Shown here: positions 47,463-64,000 of the stretch, piece after piece
Layout of the letters: the number at the start of each line of letters is the position of its first letter
Numbering within the stretch: position 1 is the first letter of the stretch
Position numbers and translations under genes: made by a program
Notes under the pieces: generated by a model
The model's input: the letters and a program-made list of their open reading frames with translations, nothing else
What the model was told of the DNA's origin: nothing
Databases searched by the model: none
Source: Styela clava
Lineage: Eukaryota > Chordata > Ascidiacea > Stolidobranchia > Styelidae
NCBI RefSeq assembly: GCF_964204865.1
Contig: NC_135258.1
Coordinates: 13,197,001-13,261,000, forward strand
Direction: 5' to 3'
Length of the DNA stretch: 64,000 nucleotides

Positions 47463-49266
47463 GCATTTTATGACTTACATTAGTTAGGGTATTGATATTT
47501 TTATTTTGTGAACTATTTGTTTGTTGTATTGGGTATTTGGGTCCATATTCAGTGTGATAAAAGATAGTATATATATAGTTCATAAAGTTTTAGTGACTAA
47601 ATACCCCTGAGATGAATAATTAAATACGATCCTAAGTACAATTACCAAAAAAATATTTCAATTTTAAAATAGTTATTTTACGTCTTCAGATTCACCGAGA
47701 ATAATATTTTATATTGTTATTCACTTAACAACCATTTTGCGCTAAAACCTTCGTTTCTGAAAACCTTATGCCCCTTGATTAATCAAACTAAATGCATTAA
47801 ACGAGTTTTAACATTTTTGGAAGAGTTGCAAAATTATAGAAATCAACATAATCGTCAGTCTTCTGATAGTATATTAATTCGACTGTTTTTTGGTGATAGA
47901 ATATTTTTGCACGGCACTCAGCCTTGAGATCTTTTGATCTGACTAGTAAAAATATTCTTGATGTCACTTTCTAAATTTAACTTTTGAAGTGTTTGGAAAT
48001 TTGTTTTTTTTTTGTATCGGCATTTGAGACACATCACGTCATTGAATCGTTTCAAACGTTCATCAATTTGATTGCGACATGGCATTTTCCATTCAGAAAT
48101 TCATCGACTTTATATTTTTTGCCAAGCATGTTTTCAACTTGTTTGATCAAGGATAATAATCCAAAGATAAATTTTTGATTGAATTCAAGCCTTGGCTTCC
48201 GATTTATTGGTTGCGACTGGTCAAAATCATTTTCGTATTTTAGTAACATTGAATCGTAATTTTGGTATGAATTTGTTGCTTTAGACATTTTTTAAATCTA
48301 CCTCTAAAATTTCACAGGATTTTAATTGTATTTTTTAGTGGAAATTAAAGTTTTTATGCAATTTAATATTGATTTAGTTATGTGGAGGAGGAAGAATTTG
48401 GATAAGTCACCGGTAGCTTGAATTCAAACCAATCAGTATTTTAGTATATTATATAGTGCAGTCGACTTTATTGTATTCATGAATTTTATTGAATGTAAAT
48501 AAGTATTATAAATAATTTAACTCGATACAAACAAATAAATAGTTCACGTTTGAAAATCGTCTGTTCTGATCTGCTATTTACTTAAGGACTTTCACTGGGT
48601 AGGGGAATGATGTTTACTGTTTGGACATGACTAGCTTTCGATTTAGGCTAATTGTGAGTATTTAGTTAGAAGAAATATTTATGCGACGTCTAACATAAAT
48701 CTAGGCTCATCAATAGCTGAATTTGGTGAAACTGAAGAGCTTTGGCGGATTTATATTGTATTAAGTGTGTGTGATTTTATTTACTAATATTCTTTACAAA
48801 ACGCACAGTACATTAGAAAAAACTCCAACCGCAGAAAAAATATTTCAATACTTTATTCCTATCTAGCAAATATTCTTTTAATTGTTATTTGGGGTGGTTA
48901 GTAACAATATCACTGACTTATAAAGTTTTATAAAAGATTCTGAAAAATAAAAGTATTCTCATTTAAATTGTTATCAGTATATAAAGGGATTTTCATTCGT
49001 TAGCCACAAACTCAGAAAATTCACTATATCACAATGTAATCTTTATCCTATTTCCATCGGTCACCGCATAACAAATAGAATTCTATCCATCGTATTTCCG
49101 ATGGAAAAATTGAAGTAATATTACAATTTTCTATATTTTTCAAAAAGAGACAATGAAATTTCAGTTATATATATTACGACAAAGCCTTCCTTATGAGCAG
49201 ACATTGACATTCGGAAGAAAACAATTATCCCTTGTTTTGCGACACAAAAATTGAACAGTGCAATCG
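47463..49266. other. Spacer between unrecognised gene and hydroxyacid oxidase-like gene
   Basis: AT-rich, with no repeat family recognised. It contains one protein-like open frame on the minus strand at 48052-48288, described separately. Confidence 0.5.
48052..48288 (-). CDS. Small hypothetical protein, 78 aa
   Basis: The open frame starts MSKATNSYQNYDSMLLKYEN and ends with KLMNV. Its composition is balanced and helix-prone (KFIFGLLSLIKQVENMLGKK), unlike the low-complexity chance frames nearby. It begins right after an A-rich stretch suited to a start. I recognise no family. It could be a single-exon gene, one exon of a larger gene, or chance. Confidence 0.25.
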   Translation of the reverse strand: MSKATNSYQNYDSMLLKYENDFDQSQPINRKPRLEFNQKFIFGLLSLIKQVENMLGKKYKVDEFLNGKCHVAIKLMNV

Positions 49267-52200
49267 TCAAAGTTTGGCGAAATGTCTTGTTTCGTGAACA
49301 ACTAATTTGGGTGTTGTCTGTAACTCTTTTATTGACTTCACTCCTGGAATGAATAAAAAAATATTTAAAAAAAATTTTTGCCCTAAAAACTTATTTGAAG
49401 CAAGTCGCTTTATTGTCCTTTGTCTATACCCAAATAAAATTACAAACTGAATGTATGCAGTCCATTTATTTGGCTGTGAATCGCAATACTTTCAAACCAG
49501 TACTGCGATGACAATTGAATCAAATTCGTGTTAAGATTAAATCGTCAAAAAATACTTTTCACGTATAAATATGATTTATTTTTGAAAGTGTCGGAAGAAG
49601 GTAAAAGCATTATAAAAAATTTATTCGTTATTAATCATAATATAAAAAATATTATGAATTTACCTATGAACTGCATAGTTTTAACAAGTTCTTCTCTCAG
49701 TATTTCTAAAACATTCTTCACCCCTTCTTGGCCCTGAAATGTTTGCATAATTTCGGACAAAATTTGCAATAAATCGAAAACTATGCTACACAATTAAAAT
49801 TCCACTCTTAAAAAATGAACTCTTTTGAATTGGATAGAATAGTCATGTTTATTCCAGCTATAGCATCCTTGCAGTATACGCATACGGATCCGCTAGCATA
49901 TAAGGCATAAAGAAAAGATAGGAAGTTAGTCTCGAGCGACCCAACTCAAATTTATAATTTATATCGAAAACTAGTTTTGATTAATTAACCGACAAAGATA
50001 TTGAGAATGGATCAAGATCTTAAGGAAGAAAACTCTAATTTAATAGGTCTGATAAAAATTCAAATTTTTTTTTTTTATAATATGCTATATATATATATAT
50101 TTATAATGGTCTCTTGTTCTGGAAATAGGTGTAACATACATCTCATAAAATGCTATTAGTTATACATCAGTAATATTCTGCTTTTTTAATATAAAAATTA
50201 ATACCTTGCATGCTAATCCCCAAAGTATAGGTCTTCCGACAAAGACAGCTTTGGCTCCGAGCGCTATTGCTTTGGCTATATCAGTTCCTTTACGTATCCC
50301 ACCATCTAGGTAAACATCGCATCTGCCGTTCACGGCTTTCACAACTTCTGGTAAAGCGTCGATCTGCGAAACAACCATCCATAATTTGTATTTGAACAGG
50401 AGACCAGGTATCAAATACACGAACACGAAAGTCGCGCACCGTTACCGATAAGGCTTTTGCTGAGTACCGACTTCGCTAAAACGATCGCGACAAGCGTGGC
50501 ACAATAACAGGCGTGCTACCATACGTACTGGAAAGTTTTGTCATGAATTAAAATTCAGAGGACATGTGGAAATAAATAATATTCCAAAGCCAATGGCCTA
50601 GAGGTCGCGGTTAACAGATATTTTTCCCAACAAGAATTAATTACCAAGAGTATTTTTTGAAGCATTTTGTGTCGTTTAATTAAATTTTATGAAATCATGT
50701 GGTACACTCCTAAGCTTAAATGCAAACGCAATTAAAAATTATCAGTGCAAAATATGAATTCCCAATTGCATAGCGATAAAGTATGTTGGACTGAATGGGT
50801 ATATATATATATATATCTTTTTGGACCTCCAGAAGTATGTGCACCAAGATGGCGCACAACCTGAAAATAGTAGTTGTACCAGGTTAGGGTTCAGGCTGTG
50901 CGCCATCTTGGTGCACATACTATTGGAGCGCCCTCTTTTTTTCTACAAATTTTTCGATGTATATATTTTTAATATCCGTTTCATTTTCTGCACGAGTGAT
51001 AAGGTGGTTTGTTAGGATATATTTAAAGATCTTAAAGATGACAATTGCTTACTGTTGCAAAAGAACCATCATATAATCTTCCACCATGGTTTGACACAAT
51101 AATTCCGTCAACTTGATGATCGATCGCTTCCAAAGCCATTTCCTCTGTAAAGCAATCAATTTTATTACACTACGCTGTTAAAATAATTGCAATTTTTAAG
51201 CCATTCAACCTGTAACTTCTGGACATTAAAAAATCACCATTTTTTCATTGGTAATATACATGTGTATCTCAGGATTTCATAGTGTAATCGATATAATGAA
51301 GTGAAAACAACATTTTATTATCTCGGGGCAGACACAGCGAGATTTATAAATTGTACATAGTTAATATGGAATATGCATATGATATGACACCGCAGTATCT
51401 TGACTGTAAGGCTATAGCGATATACCGATGCTGCGAAGCATGATTTGGGGATGGATGGTTGCGTTGGATCATTATACTGTTATGAACCGATTGATCATAG
51501 TATGTGATAAATACGCGGCAAAACGGTCATATTCCTCCATCGTTTGCAATCTATTATAGAGTATACGACAGTTCATATTTACTTTACAATTATTTATTAC
51601 CTAAAATAATTCGATTGCACCAAGCCACCAACTTTACAATACAGTACATGGAGATGGCAAAATATCGACTGTAGTCAATCGCGCTTGACTACAATCATTC
51701 CAATTGATTGGCATATTATTTTGACATTGTCTTGGTTTATTGATAGTGAAATACACAATTGCAGTCGTGTTTTAATTTGAACCAACAAACAGCATACCAG
51801 TTAATATGCCTTTGACGACTATAGGTAACTGGGTTATACTCTTCAACCAGTCTATTTCCTCCCAATGAGATGTGCCGTCTAAATAATCGTTGAACACCTC
51901 ATTGGCTGGTTTGTTGGGTTCCCAGAATTTGATTGAATCTCCTATATTTTTACTCCTGTAATTAAAAATAGTACAATATCATTTGAAAGCTGAATTTATG
52001 TTTTGGAGGTGCTTTATAAAACTGTTTTACTGCCAACTATATATCGTCTACGATTACATTCAGATTCACGAATAACTAGGCATTTGAAAATTTCAATTCA
52101 ATTCAATTTGGTATATTTTATTTCCATTTCAAATGAAATATGAAGGTTATAAAAATTAATGTCATTTATCACCGCAATTATTTATTTTAAAAATCTAAAA

Positions 52201-55200
52201 ATTAACCTACGCAAGCGTAGTGCTAAAGTTGTATCCATTCCCATTTGAGTATCTGTAATGTCGTTTTACTAGAACGTTTTCATCAATAGTGACGATGAAT
52301 CCCGTGAATCCATGTCTCTCAGCTCGTCTCACGTAATGCTTTGTCATTTCTCGATTCTAAATCAAACTCAGAAAAATAATTATTTTGTAGAATTTTACTC
52401 GAATTCCAATACTAGCAAAACGGAATAAAACTGCAACTTCACAGCCCTCATTATTACTTACCTGGCAGATTCCAGTTGTTGCTTTGCATCAAATGAGAAA
52501 CTGTACAACTTCTCTATACAAGTCAGCTTTTTCATGAAAACACGTGTTGGTAGTGAATTCCTCGCTACATACCTGAGGATCTTGGAAAGAAGCTTTTAAA
52601 GTAAAATCATACTTACTCTAACAACCTGGATGTGACACCATCTGATGCAATTTGGCACCTCTATTGCTATTTCTTCCATTGTTTTATTGCTCCATAAACT
52701 CAATGTCATACCTACACCCAGAGAATCAGCAGCTGAAAAAATTTCAAAACACTCTGTTAGTACAACAAGAGAGTTACAAAAATACCTTTACACGAAGGTA
52801 ATGTTCAGAATAAAACGACAAGAATATTTGCCAAAAAAGTAAAAGCATAGCTGGTAACATAAAGTAATAGCTGGAAGGGAAAGACTGCATCTCCAACAAA
52901 TGAAAATTCAAAAGCGATTGGTCCAGTAGGCGGAGAGAACAACGTCAACGAGTTAGGTTTCATGTCCAACAGAACAGTTCAACAAATAGAGACACATAGT
53001 TCCACTTCGTGTAAGAAAATTGAAAAATGAAAGAAACGGTACTCTCGGATTTCATTTAAAAGCTTTAAAATATTTTACAGCATGTTTTTTAATACTCCCG
53101 AAGTATGTGAACCAAAATGGCGGCCACCGGAACGTAGTATGTGTACCAGGTTAGGGTTAGGCCATAATTTTATTCCAATTTTCCTTATTTTAGTTCTATT
53201 ACGAGTTTGGGGACTAGCCAAGTGACTCCCGTATAGTATCTGTACTTGAAATTATGGCCCAACCCTAACCTGGTACACATACTACGTCCCGGTGTCCATC
53301 TTGGTTCACATACTTCGGGAGTACCAAAAAAACATGCTGTAAAGTAAAATATTTTAAAACTTTTAACAACTATACCTTTAGCTGTGGATATTTCACCATC
53401 TGGTGTACATAAGCCATGATATGCTGATGGTGCGATGCAAATTGGGAAAGATATTTTCGAACCCAGAATCGTCGTTGAAATATCAACATTTGCTACATTT
53501 CGTAATATTCGAGGCCGGAATCGCCACCTGTGTAATATTATATATTGAAATATTTTCGTTTTTTCATCAATCAAATTTATTCTGACATGCACAATCATAT
53601 TATCGGACATTTTGTTGTATAGATGTATCAACAATGAGGTGATGAAATGTGTGTTCGAAATACTCCAACTTAAGGAAAATCCGTCTAGTTTGGGAATCCT
53701 AATAATATTTTAAATGGCAGTATTTCATGTAACGACATTCGCTAGATGTATAAAGTAATTGACCTTCGTTACCTGCGAACGTTAGTACAGATTCTATATT
53801 GATATAGCTCATTTTACAGCAACTTGAATGAGTACTTTTGTTGTTGTCTGTTATGCATGCTGTCGTCCCTGCAAATATATTACTTTACCTTTTATAAGCT
53901 TGGCAATTTTCTGTCAACGTTTCTTCGCCTACTGAACCAGCGGCATAATAACCCCAATCGTGTTGGGACAACTTTGCCTTGGATTCTTTTTCGTAATCGG
54001 CCACACAATATAACAATTTATCCATTTAAACTAAGAGTAAAGAACGTTTATTATCGTGGCACTGTGCAAAAAAAAATGGGTTGTATAAATGTTCATGTTT
54101 TGAGACAAGACGGTTAGAACAAAGCACGAAAATATGCGATATGAGAATTTCACGGGAAAACGCTTTAGCAGTTAACCGGCCAACAGTTAACCAAATCAAC
54201 TGCGATCAGGAGCTATTAGCTCGATCAGTTCCGTACGATATTATACGCGTTTATCAACAGAGTGTATTCAAAACAACTGGAAATATTAATTTATCGATTC
54301 AAAGCGTTCATCACTGCTTTCCGAAAATGTCGATATGCTAAATTATATTTCTGCGACAAAATGCGCACTTGTTGAATGACATTGGATAGACGCTCCTGCA
54401 ATAAAATCGTGAACAATATATTCTGACCAGAAACTGTTTGAACTTATTATTGTCAATTTTTCATAATCAGCAACACTACTACCTCAATTATTTCTGACAT
54501 TCTTTGGTGCTTACCGATACAGTCGGGGATATTATTTTGAATTAAACGCCACAGAAGATAAATTTGCGATGAAGTAATCATCTTTGGAGAAATGTAACCT
54601 TTCCTAGTCTTCGTATATATATATATATATATATGCGTTTGCACGGCAATTTAAATCAGTCGGTTTCACAAAAAAGTAGCATTTGAATTTTTTTTTTTAA
54701 CTGAAAGGCATACTGAATAAAACAAGAGAGCTATGCTCAAATATATGGACACGTAGCGCCCCCTAAGGGCAATAATTCTGATGACGTCATTGCAGAAAAA
54801 AAAAGTAATAGCCTTCTGAAGAAAATTTTTATCTTCAACCACTGAAAATTTCAAAGCAATTGGTTCAGTAATCAAAGAGAAAAGCGACTTTTTGAAAACG
54901 TGTCAAAGAACAAGAACAACAACAACATAATATTGAAACGATCGCTATGTCCACTACGTGTCCAATAACTCACAATTTCCGAAGCGTTCCCTTTTGCCGG
55001 TTTCCTTTGCTATCTAAATAGCAGACTATCATAACACGTTATCAAATCTAGAAGTCCGGTATCAGATGTATACGCCCTGGCAAAAATGCAACGCCTCGGC
55101 GTTGTGACAGGTTACATCCAACTGCAAAATCATTCATAGGAAATACTTACAAATCAATTTGTGCGGTATTAGCTCGGCAGAGTGAAATATCTTGAATACT

Positions 55201-55239
55201 TGCGTCTATGGCTTTGTAAGAATCAACGGATTGGCATTG
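49267..55239 (-). CDS. 2-hydroxyacid oxidase-like FMN protein, divergent and 5'-incomplete
   Basis: Exons in transcript order: about 55239-55151 (tentative), 53527-53376, 52732-52617, 52356-52211, 51955-51798, 51144-51053, 50363-50205, 49733-49664 and 49301-49267 (tentative). All junction phases agree, giving about 338 residues without a start codon. Family motifs: [55 protein letters not shown] (FMN/catalytic lysine), [14 protein letters not shown] (catalytic His and Arg), [17 protein letters not shown] and [18 protein letters not shown]. Such enzymes oxidise 2-hydroxyacids such as glycolate with O2, usually in peroxisomes. The family LYIYKD segment with the active-site Tyr reads IQVVRN here, and VTVDTP reads VTIDEN. 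Activity may be altered or lost. No N-terminal YYxSGA motif and no start ATG were found. The C-terminal exon ends AKL, resembling a peroxisomal PTS1 signal. Confidence 0.8.
50823..50932. mobile_element. Foldback element, copy 4 (oxidase-like intron)
   Basis: GGACCTCCAGAAGTATGTGC faces GCACATACTATTGGAGCGCC. The arms GCACCAAGATGGCGCACA and TGTGCGCCATCTTGGTGC are perfect complements. It lies in the intron between the exons at 51144-51053 and 50363-50205. Confidence 0.85.
52880..53015. repeat. Dispersed repeat fragment shared with 54840-54975
   Basis: GAAAATTCAAAAGCGATTGG, AGAGAACAACGTCAAC and the downstream CCACTTCGTGT parallel GAAAATTTCAAAGCAATTGG, AACAAGAACAACAACAACAT and CCACTACGTGTCC at 54840-54975. 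Both lie in introns of the oxidase-like gene. Family unknown; perhaps a SINE or LINE 3' region. Confidence 0.5.
53055..53370. mobile_element. Long foldback element beside an oxidase-like exon (copy 5)
   Basis: An inverted repeat with arms of about 130 bp: 53055-53186 and 53240-53370. The core arms (CTCCCGAAGTATGTGAACCA against TGGTTCACATACTTCGGGAG) belong to the foldback family. Outside them, TTTAAAATATTTTACAGCAT and its complement extend the palindrome. The GTACCAGGTTAGGGTTAGGCC segment lies within the arms. The right arm ends 6 bp from the donor of the exon 53527-53376, so the intron starts with half of a hairpin of about 300 nt. Confidence 0.85.
54840..54975. repeat. Dispersed repeat fragment shared with 52880-53015
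   Basis: See the paired copy for the shared words. This copy keeps more of the ACAACAACAACAT tract and the GATCGCTATGTCCACTACGT block. Confidence 0.5.
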
Positions 55240-55870
55240 CTTACTTTGAAAGTATTATATATTTCTTTGGGGTGGGGATTTTTCTACTAATACATACAAA
55301 ATTCGCGTCTCTTCTGCTCATCCATACACAGCACTTGGAGTTAAGTGTTACCCTGACCTGACCTGCTAAATTAAATAATCTTCTCTCATTGATCGCTTAT
55401 ATATATATATATATATAATACGGGCGTCATGGGTAAATCCTATTGTATGGAGTGTGGAAAAGTGCCACGCATTCAAGAATAAACTCTCGATCTCGCCAGT
55501 GATTCCATCAGCACCCATTTAGTTGTGACGATAAAAGTAGATTCGTAGAGTTTTCAAAATTCACTGCCAGACAGGCTATACCCTGCAGTCTGCACGCCAG
55601 ACTGAACTTTACTGCCGCCATCTTTATTACTGTTGCATATATTTAAACAGGGGTGTGGGATCTGTGGGTAGTTGCGTTTCCCATAAAACCCTTCATTTTT
55701 ATTCATTTCGATTCTGCTTCCGTCGAGGTAGGGTAGATGTTTGTATTTCAATTGCTGTCGATTTATTTATCGTCGTGGGCTTCAGAGTATAATAAGCTAC
55801 GAAGAGACAGTTTGGTAAATACCGGTATTCGGTAGAAACAGATTTAAGTATTAGGCATATAGACAAAATT
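55240..55870. other. Divergent upstream region of oxidase-like gene and ZNF143
   Basis: The oxidase-like gene runs left and ZNF143 runs right from this stretch. An AT dinucleotide tract lies at about 55399-55417. No further exon of either gene is identified. The missing 5' exon of the oxidase-like gene could be here or could have been lost. Confidence 0.45.
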
Positions 55871-63662
<7,792 letters not shown>

Positions 63663-64000
63663 ATCTATGTTGCAATTGCAATGGAAAATTTTGTACTTTC
63701 AAGCAGAAATATGGATTGGATAGTTTCAGAATTTCATATTTTTCCCAGGGAAAGGAAAGCTGATAAGAATGTTTAATTATCATATGGTGGGCCACAGGGT
63801 TTATCCTGTTGCCTCTCCAGATCCGGTATTGAAATAGTTGCTTGTTCCATGGACTTGAATGGCGGACGAATTCAATATTTGAAAGCAGTTAGTTACATGA
63901 ACCTCAACTTTACAGTGTTAGCTAATGGATTTTTAATTTTATTTTCCCATCATGTTTTTCATATCCTTTGTTGTCAATTTTTGTTCCCTATTATTAATAA
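63663..64000. other. ZNF143 3' flank with SINE remnant
   Basis: The stretch 63730-63905 follows the body of the SINE family in order (ATTTTTCCCAGGGAAAGGAA, AGCTGATAAG, ATATGGTGGGCCAC, CATGGACTTG, GTTACATGAACC). The tRNA head beyond it is not recognisable. Confidence 0.6.

Noticed and set aside
53824-54341. Two overlapping open frames on the plus strand (97 and 86 residues)
   Set aside because: No family resemblance and no clear splice context. They lie within an intron of the oxidase-like gene on the other strand. Kept as chance frames.

Overview
This is a eukaryotic, AT-rich, intron-dense animal window. Split genes with GT-AG introns, metazoan proteins with human orthologues of almost equal length, tRNA-derived SINEs, hAT-type miniature elements and an L1/Tx1-like LINE all fit an invertebrate deuterostome. 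The compact introns and the tandem Sulfotransfer_4-type genes make an ascidian tunicate my best guess. That is inference, not proof.

Layout. 0-3.2 kb is gene-poor repeat DNA with a cluster of TACCGGTA palindromes and a tRNA-derived SINE. 3.2-15.4 kb holds a minus-strand tandem array of three P-loop sulfotransferase-like loci. The middle one (7918-9908) is intact with four exons. The left one has a frameshifting deletion in exon 1. The right one has an 8-bp frameshift, a 1.47-kb transposon in exon 2 and no exons 3-4. The right locus also carries a decayed SNRPG copy and a nested hAT+SINE inside its first intron. 16.0-20.9 kb has a CENP-W-like single-exon gene and then CTU2 (7 exons). 23.2-27.4 kb is GK5 (8 exons). 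29.4-32.2 kb is a 5'-truncated, internally deleted LINE with target-site duplication. It ends 68 bp before the HELQ start codon (HELQ, 32248-44047, 21 exons). 45.8-47.5 kb is an unrecognised basic, serine-rich protein gene. 49.3-55.2 kb (minus) is a divergent 2-hydroxyacid oxidase-like gene that has lost the usual active-site tyrosine. 55.9-63.7 kb is the ZNF143/ZNF76 transcription activator (16 exons, seven C2H2 fingers).

The recognised genes are unrelated housekeeping loci: centromere assembly, tRNA thiolation, sugar/polyol kinase, DNA-repair helicase, oxidase and snRNA/Pol II transcription. No single pathway or operon links them. The most unusual content is the mobile and structural DNA: a five-copy family of near-palindromic foldback elements, several hAT insertions with 8-bp duplications, and the decaying sulfotransferase array. 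All exon boundaries were derived by hand from splice signals, reading phase and family similarity. Reading phase closes exactly for CTU2 (432 aa), GK5 (533 aa), HELQ (1099 aa), ZNF143 (631 aa) and the intact sulfotransferase-like gene (249 aa).
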